64,000 nt of DNA from assembly GCF_031180885.1 (NCBI RefSeq), contig NZ_JAPSLK010000005.1:62001-126000 (forward strand), given 5' to 3'. Source of the stretch: Saccharothrix sp. (GTDB lineage Bacteria; Actinomycetota; Actinomycetes; Mycobacteriales; Pseudonocardiaceae). Made by a program: the position numbers and the translations under genes. Positions 47,510 to 55,551 of the stretch are shown here, piece after piece; the first letter of the stretch is position 1; every line of letters starts with the position of its first letter. The notes under the pieces were generated by a model. The model was not told the origin of the DNA. It saw nothing but the letters and a program-made list of their open reading frames with translations, and did no database searches.

Positions 47510-48424
47510 ATGTCACTGCCGGAAGTGGTTTTCGGGTTCGGCGCGCACAGCGTGGTCGACGACGGGCCGGAGCTGCTGCGGATGACGCAGCGGGCCGACC
47601 GCGAAGGTCTCGACGTCTTCTCCCTGTCCGACCACCCCTACCTGGGCAACCGCCTCGACGCGTACGCCACCATCGGCTACGTCCTGGGGCAGACCCAACA
47701 CCTCGCCGGCTTCGCCAACGTCACCAACCTGCCCACCCGACCGGCCCCGATGCTGGCCCGCGCGGTGACGACGCTGTCCGCGCTGTCCGGCGGCCGGGTC
47801 GTGCTGGGCATGGGCGCGGGCGGGCTGTGGGACCGCATCGCCGACATGGGCGTGCCCCGCCTGTCCGCCGGCGACGCCGTGGACGCGTTCGAGGAAGCGA
47901 TCGTCCTGATCCGCAAGCTCTCCGGCGGCGGGCCGGTTGTCACCCATGAAGGTGATCACTACCGGGTGAACAAGATCGAGCCCGCCCCCACCCCGGCCCC
48001 GCCGGTGTGGACGGGTTCGGTGGGCCCGAAATCCCTGGCGGCCACCGGGCGGGTCGCCGACGGCTGGATCCCCGGCCACGCGGCGGACTGGCTCAGCGAC
48101 CGCTATCGGACATCCCGCCCGGTGGTCGACGAGGCGGCGGCGTCCGTGGGCCGCGACCCGCGCGAAGTCCGCACCATCTACAACTTCCCCGGCCGCATCA
48201 CCGCCGCACCGTTGGCGAAGACGCGCGGCGAGGACGGCCGGTGGATCGGCGGCTCGGTCGAGCAGTGGGTGGACGAGCTGACCGGCGCGGTCCTCGACCA
48301 CGGCGCGTCCGGCTTCATCCTGTTCTCCCCGCGCGCCGGCACCCCGGACGCGGACACCCTGGCCCGCTGGGCCGCCGAGGTGGCACCCGCCGTCCGGGAG
48401 GCGATCGCGGAGGCACGGCGGTGA
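47510..48424 (+). CDS. LLM-class F420-dependent oxidoreductase
   Basis: 304 residues from ATG 47510. The luciferase-like monooxygenase TIM barrel pattern is clear: FGFGAHS..., VFSLSDHPYLGN (the flavin/F420-binding region), SGGRVVLGMGAGG and a late WTGSVGPKSLAATGRVADGW. It likely oxidises or reduces a small organic substrate using F420 or FMN. The TTGAGGGGCACGACC stretch before the ATG supplies a ribosome site. It is 71 bp before lexA. Confidence 0.88.
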   Translation: MSLPEVVFGFGAHSVVDDGPELLRMTQRADREGLDVFSLSDHPYLGNRLDAYATIGYVLGQTQHLAGFANVTNLPTRPAPMLARAVTTLSALSGGRVVLGMGAGGLWDRIADMGVPRLSAGDAVDAFEEAIVLIRKLSGGGPVVTHEGDHYRVNKIEPAPTPAPPVWTGSVGPKSLAATGRVADGWIPGHAADWLSDRYRTSRPVVDEAAASVGRDPREVRTIYNFPGRITAAPLAKTRGEDGRWIGGSVEQWVDELTGAVLDHGASGFILFSPRAGTPDADTLARWAAEVAPAVREAIAEARR

Positions 48425-48460
48425 TCGGCGGGGCGCGGCGGTGACCGGCGGGGCACGGCG

Positions 48461-48495
48461 GTGATCGGCCGATCAATCGGCCTATCATTCGCCGG
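48461..48495 (+). promoter_or_regulatory. Probable leaderless lexA promoter with palindrome
   Basis: GTGATC (48461-48466) as -35 and TATCAT (48483-48488) as -10 are 16 bp apart. The GTG start follows 7 bp after the -10, so the transcript would be leaderless. GGCCGATCAATCGGCC (48467-48482) forms a 7-bp palindrome in the spacer and may be an operator, though it is not the usual SOS box. Confidence 0.55.
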
Positions 48496-49149
48496 GTGAC
48501 CCCCTACGACGAGTTCGACGACCTCGACGCCGCAGCCCTGCCCGAGCGCCAGCAACGCATCCTGGTCGCCATCCGGGACTGGGTCAGCGCCCACGGCTAC
48601 TCGCCGAGCACCCGCCAGATCGGCGACGCCGTGGGGCTCAAGTCGTCCTCGTCGGTCTCCAAGCACCTGGCGGCGTTGGAGGACAAGGGCTTCCTGCGCC
48701 GGAGCGACACCATGACCCGACCGATCGACGTGCGGATGTTCCTGTCGGGCAGGGCGTCGGTCGAGTCCGGTTCGGACAACGTCCCCGTGCCGGTGGTGGG
48801 CGACATCGCGGCCGGCGTGCCGATCGCGGCCGAGGAGCACGTGGACGACGTGCTGAAGTTGCCCCGCGAGTTGACCGGTCGGGGGACTGTGTTCGCCCTG
48901 CGGGTGCGTGGTGACTCCATGGTGGACGCGGCCATCTGCGACGGCGACATCGTGGTGGTGAAGCAGCAGCCGGAGGCCCACTCGGGGCAGATCGTCGCCG
49001 CGATGATCGACGGGGAGGCGACGGTGAAGGTGTTCCGGCGGCGGGGTGGGCACGTGGTCTTGGAGCCGCGCAACCCGGCGTACGAGGACATCGATGGGGA
49101 CGAGGCGACCATCCTGGGTGTGGTCGTGTCGGTGCTGCGCAGCGTCTGA
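48496..49149 (+). CDS. lexA: LexA SOS repressor
   Basis: 217 residues from GTG 48496. The N-terminal winged helix (about 10-75: QQRILVAIRDWVSAHGYSPS) is typical. The self-cleavage site is Ala106-Gly107 (GDIAAGVP), with Ser141 (GDSMV) and Lys178 (ATVKVF) as catalytic pair, so it can self-cleave when RecA is activated. The protein represses DNA-damage genes. The C-terminus matches LexA length. Whether it is the only lexA of the genome cannot be seen. Confidence 0.92.
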   Translation: MTPYDEFDDLDAAALPERQQRILVAIRDWVSAHGYSPSTRQIGDAVGLKSSSSVSKHLAALEDKGFLRRSDTMTRPIDVRMFLSGRASVESGSDNVPVPVVGDIAAGVPIAAEEHVDDVLKLPRELTGRGTVFALRVRGDSMVDAAICDGDIVVVKQQPEAHSGQIVAAMIDGEATVKVFRRRGGHVVLEPRNPAYEDIDGDEATILGVVVSVLRSV

Positions 49150-49163
49150 CGCGCACGGGCCGG

Positions 49164-49391
49164 CTAGGTGCCTGCGCCGAAGACGGCGAAGGACGCCCAG
49201 TTCACCGGGTCCGCGAAAGGGCGGGCGGTGTAGGTCGGGTCTGTGGCCTGCATGGTCAACAGAGCCCAGGCCCGGTCGTCCGGCGACCCTCCCGTTCGGC
49301 TCAGGAGGCGTTCTGCCTCGTCGCGGCGGCCTGCGCCCAGCCGGGCGTTGGCCTGCATGACCTGCTCGTGGAGGGCGTCCTCCGCGTTCAC
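49164..49391 (-). CDS. Small protein paired with an unknown gene
   Basis: About 75 residues from GTG 49391 (VNAEDALHEQVMQANARLGA), ending VNWASFAVFGAGT. The final NWASFAVFG resembles the last strand of CHAT domains, but no His or Cys dyad is present. The start overlaps the upstream stop (GTGA). Confidence 0.55.
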   Translation of the reverse strand: MNAEDALHEQVMQANARLGAGRRDEAERLLSRTGGSPDDRAWALLTMQATDPTYTARPFADPVNWASFAVFGAGT

Positions 49392-50455
49392 CCGAACACC
49401 CGGCGGACCACGTCGTCGGCCGTGGCGGGTGCGGTCGTGGGGGTGTCGTCGCCGCGGAACGCCATGCCGGCCGCGGCGAAGCGCTGGAGTTGCGCGGCGA
49501 ACTCCAGTTCGCACTCCTCGTACAGGCGCTGCCGGTGGCCGCGGGTCAGGTCGTCGGTGAAGATCGCGCCGGCGGTCTGGAGCCAGCGCTGGCGCGCGCC
49601 GGTGAGGTCGCCGTCGAACAGCAGGCGCAGGGTCTGCGTCCACAGCTGGTACCAGGGCAGGCCGCGGACGTCGTCGCGGTTCTTCCTCGCCTCCACGCTG
49701 ATCAGCATGAAGTCGTGTTCGCTGTAGGGCACGAGCACGCCGTTGTCGAGTCGGTGCAGGCGGCCGTCCTTGACGCGCAACGCGTCCAGGTCCGACGCCG
49801 AGGTGCCGACGCGCGGTCGGCGCATGATCGCGTAGTGCGTGGGCCGCAGTTCGGTGGACGACGCGGGCGTGCCGTCCGGGCCGGTGGGCGAGGACCAGGC
49901 GCAGTACGCGCCCACGCGCAGCTCGACGTCGTTCATGTCCAGCAACGATTCGACGCCGCGCACCAGGGCGTCGGCGATGGCGGTCGTGGCGACCAGGCCG
50001 GTGAAACCGACCGCGGAGGCCACGTCCTCGACAACGGTCAGGGAACGGGCCATCCAGTCGGCGGTCCGCGTGCGGAACAGCGCGAGCAGTACGCTGACGT
50101 CGTCGCCCTCGTACGGCACGGGCCCGGCGACCCGGATGTTGCCCACCTCGATGGCGTCGTCGGCCGCGGTGACCTGGAGGCGGCGGCTGAGTTCGTTGGC
50201 GCCCAGCACGGACGGGATCGACACGCGCCGGCCGTCGCGCAGGAACTCGGTGACGACCGCGCCGAACGGCTGGTACTCGCGCCACAGCTCGCGTTCGTTG
50301 GTCAGCCACATCTGCCGCAGCCGGACTTCGAGGTACACCTCGCCGGGCACGAACGCGGTGGCGTCCCCGATCGGCTCCTCCGACCGCACGGGAACGGCGA
50401 CGATCCCCTCCGCCTGCCGCGCCCGGACCCGTTCCAGCAACCGCCGAACCCCCAT
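49388..50455 (-). CDS. Unrecognised protein, possibly conflict-related
   Basis: 355 residues from ATG 50455 (MGVRRLLERVRARQAEGIVA). Mixed alpha/beta, soluble, with the segments VYLEVRLRQMWLTNERELWR and FMLISVEARKNRDDVRGLPWY. I recognise no domain. It is co-translated with the small protein above and not close to the conflict locus. No function assigned. Confidence 0.6.
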   Translation of the reverse strand: MGVRRLLERVRARQAEGIVAVPVRSEEPIGDATAFVPGEVYLEVRLRQMWLTNERELWREYQPFGAVVTEFLRDGRRVSIPSVLGANELSRRLQVTAADDAIEVGNIRVAGPVPYEGDDVSVLLALFRTRTADWMARSLTVVEDVASAVGFTGLVATTAIADALVRGVESLLDMNDVELRVGAYCAWSSPTGPDGTPASSTELRPTHYAIMRRPRVGTSASDLDALRVKDGRLHRLDNGVLVPYSEHDFMLISVEARKNRDDVRGLPWYQLWTQTLRLLFDGDLTGARQRWLQTAGAIFTDDLTRGHRQRLYEECELEFAAQLQRFAAAGMAFRGDDTPTTAPATADDVVRRVFG

Positions 50456-50551
50456 GCCGCACCCCTCCGTCGTGCTGAAGGCACCCAGGGTAGCGGGACG
50501 GCGGCGATGGGGTGCCGGTCCTTCGGCGAGGACCGGCACCCGTTCAGGTGA

Positions 50552-50716
50552 TCAGGAAGCGAAGCACAACAGGGTGTCGATGTGCTTGTGGCAGCGGACG
50601 GTTCGGGTCGTGGTGCCTGGCTGGTTCTTGCGGTCCGTCACGGTCAGGGTGGCGGTGTAGGGCTTGCCGACCTTCGGGCAGAAGTGACCGTGCGGTGCTG
50701 GCGGCGGTGCGATGTT
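50552..50716 (-). pseudogene. PKD-domain C-terminal fragment
   Basis: Read leftward, YTATLTVTDRKNQPGTTTRTVR ends as a PKD (immunoglobulin-like) domain of secreted proteins does, then stops at 50552. The rest of the protein is absent; upstream lies the start of a GNAT gene on the other strand. Confidence 0.6.
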
Positions 50717-50722
50717 CGCCCC

Positions 50723-51258
50723 GTGCCCAGCCCACACATCCGGCCCGCGACCACCTCCGACGCCACCGAGATCGCCCGGATCCACGTCGAGGCCTGGCGG
50801 GTCGCGTACGCCGGGCACATGCCCGAGGACTTCCTGGCCGGGCTGTCCGTCGAAAACCGCCGGCGAGGGTGGGAACGGCAGCTCGCGGCGGACGCGTCCG
50901 GGGGTTCGTGGTCGAGCACGAGGATGCCGTCGCCGGGTTCGCGGTCGTCGGCCCGAGCCGCGACGACGACGCCGAGCCGAGCACGGGCGAGTTGCACGCG
51001 ATCAACCTCGACCCGACGCACTGGCACAGCGGCCAGGGCCGCCCCCTGCTGGACCACGCGGTCGCCGCGTTGCAGGAGCGCGGTTACCACGAGGCGACCC
51101 TGTGGGTGCTGGGCTCCAACGACCGGGGGCGCCGGTTCTACGCGCGGGCGGGCTGGTCACCGGACGGCAGGACGAGGGTCGAGACGATCGCCGACGGGAC
51201 CGTCGAACTGCACGAGGTCCGCTACCGCCGAACGCTGACGACCGCGACCGTCGTGTAG
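50723..51258 (+). pseudogene. GNAT acetyltransferase, frameshifted
   Basis: GTG 50723 begins PSPHIRPATTSDATEIARIH. The frame is lost near 50905 (a missing base) and the rest continues in another frame with VAGFAVVGPSRDDD, the DPTHWHSGQGRPLLDHA acetyl-CoA loop and FYARAGW. One insertion would restore a roughly 178-residue enzyme. Confidence 0.78.
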
Positions 51259-51389
51259 GGCACCGCGATGCGGCCGCCCTGTGCGTCGATCGCCTGCGCC
51301 GACCACGGGGTCCGCGCTCACCACGGTCCTCTCCCCCGGCATTGGCCACTTAGCCCGCGCCTCGCAGGCCGCCAGCCTTGCTAAACGCC

Positions 51390-51423
51390 GGTGCCCGGGA
51401 ACCCACAAGGGCTCCCGGGCACC
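51390..51423 (-). terminator. Terminator after the DHA2 exporter gene
   Basis: GGTGCCCGGGA (51390-51400) and TCCCGGGCACC (51413-51423) pair perfectly over 11 bp, with an inner CCC/GGG pairing, 17 bp downstream of the MFS stop. Confidence 0.8.
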
Positions 51424-51439
51424 AATACCGCGACGAACC

Positions 51440-52891
51440 TCAGTGCGCGGCCGGCGTCTCCGCCTTGCCGCCCTTGATGGTGAACGCGCCCACCACCGCC
51501 ACCAGCGACAGCACCGCCGCCAGCAGCATGGCCGTGTGGACGCCGCCCATCTCGGCGCCCGCCGCGTCCCCGGACGCGCTCAGGCTCGCCGCCCGCGCGC
51601 TCATCACGCTCACCAGCAGGGCCACACCGGCCGCCGCCGCGAGCTGCTGCGCGGTCGCGAAGACCGCGCTGCCGTGGGAGTACAGGCGCATGGGCAACGA
51701 ACCCAGGCCGGCCGAGAACAACGGCGTGAACGAGAACGCCAAGCCCAGGCTGAGCAGCAGGTGGAACGCGAGCACGAACCAGGCCGCCGTGTCGGCCGAG
51801 AACGTGGTGGCGAACCACAGGGACGCGCTGGTCGCCACCGTGCCCACGATCAGCAGGATGCGCGGCCCCACCTTGTCGTACAGCCGGCCCACGAACGGCG
51901 ACAGCAGACCCATCAGCAGACCGCCGGGCAGCAGCAGGAGGCCCGTGGTGAGCGGCTCCAGCTTCAGGACGTTCTGGATGTAGATCGGCAGGATCGTCGC
52001 CACGCCCAGCAGCAGGCCCATCATCACCATCATCAGCACGCTGGTGATGGTGAACGTCCGCACGCCGAACGTGCGCAGGTCCAGCAGTGCCCGGTCCTTG
52101 CGCTGCAAGGAGACCTGGCGCAGGACGAACGCCGCGATGCCCGCCACGCCGACCGCGAGCGACACCCACAGGGTGGTCGACGCCGAGCCGCCGGAGTGGC
52201 CGATGCTGGACAGCGCGTAGACCAGGCCGCCGAAGCCGAACACCGACAGCACGACCGACACCGGGTCGATCGGCGCGTCGCTGCGCTCGCCCACCGGCGA
52301 GACGAACTTCAGGCCCAGCGCCATCGCGGCCGCCGCGATGGGCAGCACTACCCAGAACATGGCGCGCCAGCCCCACAGGTCCAGCACCACGCCGGACACC
52401 GTCGGACCGATCGCGGGCGCGACGGAGATGACGATGGAGATGTTGCCCATCACCGCGCCGCGGCGTTCGGCGGGCACCAGGGTCATCACCGTGGTCATCA
52501 GCAGCGGCAGCATGATCGCCGTGCCGGAGGCCTGCACCACGCGGGCCGCGAGCAGCACCTCGAAGCCCGGCGCCAGGGCGGCGATCAGCGTTCCCACGCT
52601 GAACAGCCCCATCGCCGCGCCGAACAGCGCCTTGGTGGAGAAGCGCTGGATCAGGAAGCCCGTGATGGGGATCACCACGGACATGGTGAGCAGGAAGCCG
52701 GCCGTCAGCCACTGCCCCACGGCCGCCGAGACGTGCAGCTCGTTGAGCAGCACCGGCAGCGCGACGCCCATGATGGTCTCGTTGAGGATGACCACGAACG
52801 TGGCCACCAGCAGCACACCGATGACCGTGCGGTCGCCGCGGCTGAGCTCGGGTGGCGGCGCCACGGCGTCGGACACACCTGCGGAAGTCAT
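51440..52891 (-). CDS. DHA2-type MFS drug exporter
   Basis: 483 residues with about fourteen membrane helices. Motifs include WLTAGFLLTMSVVIPITGFL and RFSTKALFGAAMGLF in the first half, and GRLYDKVGPRILL before the second. The length and pattern are those of 14-TM QacA/EmrB-type proton-driven exporters. The start ATG 52891 has GGGGGAC 5-6 nt upstream. It is followed by a good terminator. Confidence 0.88.
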   Translation of the reverse strand: MTSAGVSDAVAPPPELSRGDRTVIGVLLVATFVVILNETIMGVALPVLLNELHVSAAVGQWLTAGFLLTMSVVIPITGFLIQRFSTKALFGAAMGLFSVGTLIAALAPGFEVLLAARVVQASGTAIMLPLLMTTVMTLVPAERRGAVMGNISIVISVAPAIGPTVSGVVLDLWGWRAMFWVVLPIAAAAMALGLKFVSPVGERSDAPIDPVSVVLSVFGFGGLVYALSSIGHSGGSASTTLWVSLAVGVAGIAAFVLRQVSLQRKDRALLDLRTFGVRTFTITSVLMMVMMGLLLGVATILPIYIQNVLKLEPLTTGLLLLPGGLLMGLLSPFVGRLYDKVGPRILLIVGTVATSASLWFATTFSADTAAWFVLAFHLLLSLGLAFSFTPLFSAGLGSLPMRLYSHGSAVFATAQQLAAAAGVALLVSVMSARAASLSASGDAAGAEMGGVHTAMLLAAVLSLVAVVGAFTIKGGKAETPAAH

Positions 52892-53038
52892 GCGAGGTCC
52901 CCCAGAAGAAAAACGGGCGCGCGAAAAAGGGCATCGGCGCCCCGGACAGATCAACCCTACCGGGGCACACCGACAGTCCGGACCTCATTTTCGCCGCCGG
53001 CAGACGCCCGTAGCAGCGCGTACGCGACCCGTGACAGG

Positions 53039-54319
53039 TCAGGCCCGACCGAACAGCACCCGGGCCAGCACGCGCGGGGCGAACATGGACGACGGCGGGT
53101 TCAGCAGGCCGATCGTGCGCACGAACGCCGTCGCCACCACCGGGTCGTGCCCGGCCACCTTCTGCAGCCGCGACACGTACCGGTTCACCAGCCGCGTCGA
53201 CAACGGCCGCCGCCCCGGGATCTCCGGCAGCGCCAGGTCACCGCCCGCGTTCAACTGCCACACCGGGTCGATGATCTTGGCCGCGGCCCGGAAGAACCGG
53301 CGCGCGAGGTCGTGCTCGCCCTCGCTCAGGCACTTGCGCAACGCCTCCGCCTCCATCGCCGCGACCGTCATGCCCTGCCCGTAGATGGGGTTGAAGCTGC
53401 ACACGGCGTCACCGAACGCCAGCAGCCCCTCGGGGTACCGGTTGAGCTGTTCGTAGCGCCGGCGCAGGCTGGCCGGGAACCGGTGCGCCCGCAGCTCGGT
53501 CAGCGGTTCGGCCGACGCGATGGACTCGAACACGTCCGGCGGCGCGGACCGGCGCAGGAACTCGAGGAAGGCGTCCTCGTCGGTCGGCGGGTGGTCGCCC
53601 GCCATGCCGACCACGGTCAGCATCCACCGGTCGCCCTCCTGCGCGGCGTACGCGAACCCGTTCGGCCGGCCCGGGATCGGTCCGACGAGCGTGAGCTTGT
53701 CCCGGAACGGCACCTTCGGCCGCACCAACCGGCTCACGTACATGGTGTCGATCTCGATGGTGTCCTCGGCGGGCACCGGGAAACCCCACTCGGCCATCCA
53801 CTTCCGGCTCCGACCACTCCGCCCGAGCGCGTCCACGACCAGGTCCGCCTCCAGCAGGCCCGCCGAGGTGCGCACCCCGGTCACCCTTCGGCCGTCGAAG
53901 ACCGGTTCCAGGACCTCCTGTCCGTCCACGACCTTCACGCCCGGGTGGGAGGCCACCCGCGACCGGATCGTGCCCTCCAGCATGGGCCGGGTGAGCTGGA
54001 TCGCCGTCGCCCCGGTGTCCGTGCGGATCATCCGCTGGCCGTTGAGCACGAAAGTCGCTTCAAGCGTGAAGTTCGACCGGGGCACGCCCTCGGCGACGAA
54101 CTCGTCCACCAGCCCCGGGAACATCTGTTCGAGCGCCTGCGCACCCCGCAACAGCACGGTGTGGAAGTGCTTGCCCTGCGGCACGCCCTTCCGGTGATCC
54201 GCCCCGGCCGGGAGCGCGTCCCGGTCGACCACGGTCACCCGTTCGTAGTGCCCCACCAAAGCCCGCGCGGCTAACAGACCACCCATGCTGCCGCCGAGCA
54301 CAACCGCGTGCGTCCCCAT
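53039..54319 (-). CDS. FAD-dependent monooxygenase/halogenase-like enzyme
   Basis: 426 residues. The FAD-binding motif VVLGGSMGGLLAARAL (about residues 6-21) and the GD motif LLAFGDAVCSFNPIYGQGM (about 303-321) place it in the PHBH-type flavoprotein family. Others of this subgroup epoxidise or hydroxylate lipids. It lies leftward of the lipoprotein gene, divergent. No partner reductase is seen. Confidence 0.82.
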   Translation of the reverse strand: MGTHAVVLGGSMGGLLAARALVGHYERVTVVDRDALPAGADHRKGVPQGKHFHTVLLRGAQALEQMFPGLVDEFVAEGVPRSNFTLEATFVLNGQRMIRTDTGATAIQLTRPMLEGTIRSRVASHPGVKVVDGQEVLEPVFDGRRVTGVRTSAGLLEADLVVDALGRSGRSRKWMAEWGFPVPAEDTIEIDTMYVSRLVRPKVPFRDKLTLVGPIPGRPNGFAYAAQEGDRWMLTVVGMAGDHPPTDEDAFLEFLRRSAPPDVFESIASAEPLTELRAHRFPASLRRRYEQLNRYPEGLLAFGDAVCSFNPIYGQGMTVAAMEAEALRKCLSEGEHDLARRFFRAAAKIIDPVWQLNAGGDLALPEIPGRRPLSTRLVNRYVSRLQKVAGHDPVVATAFVRTIGLLNPPSSMFAPRVLARVLFGRA

Positions 54320-54452
54320 TGTCCGAAGGTGGCACACCGGGCCGACCCGCGGCTTCTCCCCGAATGCCGCTCCGGCCGAACCCGGCGTGTCCAGCACGAA
54401 CCGCCGCCCCCGGCAGTACCCTCACCGTCGTGGCGAGTCGAGGGGAACCGTG

Positions 54453-55064
54453 ATGAAGCGCCTGGCAGTCGTACTCCTGTGCCTCCTGGTGGCCACCGCC
54501 TGCGGCGCCCTGACCGAGGTCATGAACCTCTCGAAGCGCATCAACGACGCCGGCTACTCCAACGTCTCGGTGAACCACAACACCAGCAACGGCTTCGACA
54601 CGGTGAGCATCACCGCCACCGGCGGCCCGGAAGGCGGCAACGGCGAGGACATCGCCCGCCTGGTGTGGGACACCTACCCGGCCGAGGTGGACAAGGTCGT
54701 CCTCACGCTCAACGGCGAGGAGTACTCCGGCACGGCGGAGGAGCTGGAGAAGGCCTTCGGTCCCCGCAAGATCCAACCCGACCCGGACAACTCGTTCGGG
54801 AAGACGGTGATGTGGTGGATCATCGGCATCGGCGTGTTCGTCCTGCTGCTGATCATCGGCGTGATCGTGCTGATCGTGGTGGTCGTTCGACGGAATCGAC
54901 GCCGCCGAGCGGCCCAGCACCAGTACCCGCCGCAGTACCCCCACCAGCAGTACCCGCCGCAGCAGTTCCCCCAGCAGCAATACCCGCCGCAACAACAGCC
55001 GCCGCACCCGCCCCAGCAGCAGCCGCCTTATCCGCCGCAGCAGCAGCCGCCGCACCAGCCCTGA
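54453..55064 (+). CDS. Lipoprotein with TM helix and Pro/Gln-rich tail
   Basis: 203 residues from ATG 54453. A signal sequence ends at ATACGALTE, with a lipidation Cys near residue 17. A globular domain of about 85 residues follows, then a membrane helix (VMWWIIGIGVFVLLLIIGVIVL), a basic stop (RRNRRRR) and a cytoplasmic tail of Pro, Gln, Tyr and His repeats (QQQPPHPP). AGGGGAA is the ribosome site. Function unknown. Confidence 0.72.
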   Translation: MKRLAVVLLCLLVATACGALTEVMNLSKRINDAGYSNVSVNHNTSNGFDTVSITATGGPEGGNGEDIARLVWDTYPAEVDKVVLTLNGEEYSGTAEELEKAFGPRKIQPDPDNSFGKTVMWWIIGIGVFVLLLIIGVIVLIVVVVRRNRRRRAAQHQYPPQYPHQQYPPQQFPQQQYPPQQQPPHPPQQQPPYPPQQQPPHQP

Positions 55065-55097
55065 CCCTTCCTTCGGGCAAGGCAACGCCCGAGCCGG

Positions 55098-55511
55098 GTG
55101 ACCGCGTATTGCTCGCCGGAAGCGACAACCGGCGAGGTGTTGTCGCGGTTCTCTGGAGGGGTCGATGTCCCACTGGGGGCTCGGTCGAGCCTGCTCTCCG
55201 TGGCACTAGCCACCGCCACGGTCGTCCCGGCTCAAGCCGAAGCAGCACCAACGAACACCACTCCCGCCGAACCGGGCGTGACGGTGACCCTGGTGACCGG
55301 CGACAAGGCCACCCTGAGCGGATCACAGTGAGTGGACGTCAAGGCAGGCCAAGGCCGGCCGCACATCGGCATCACCCGTGACGGCACGCAGTGGAAGGCG
55401 ATCGCATTCCACCCGGCAGACGCGAAATTCGCCTCCCTGCGCACGAACATCGCCGACCCCGAGGACGACTCCCAGCGCCAAACCATCATCCGCGCCTACG
55501 CCCTCAGGTAG
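55098..55511 (+). pseudogene. Subtilisin-type protease N-terminal remnant
   Basis: A signal-like start (LLSVALATATVVPAQAEAAP) is followed by VTVTLVTGDKATLSGSQ and then TGA at 55329-55331. The same frame continues with VDVKAGQGRPHIGITRDG to RAYALR and TAG at 55509-55511. This is the prodomain style of secreted S8 proteases. The catalytic domain is missing. Confidence 0.65.
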
Positions 55512-55517
55512 TAAAGC

Positions 55518-55547
55518 GCCGCCCCCGGGACGACTCCCGGGGGCGGC
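55518..55547. terminator. Perfect 13-bp hairpin between convergent genes
   Basis: GCCGCCCCCGGGA (55518-55530) and TCCCGGGGGCGGC (55535-55547) pair without mismatch around a 4-nt loop, just downstream of the Pnkp stop. Confidence 0.8.
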
Positions 55548-55551
55548 CCCA

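Noticed and set aside
54285-54452. N-terminal extension of the lipoprotein gene
   Set aside because: The signal peptide starts at 54453 behind a good ribosome site.
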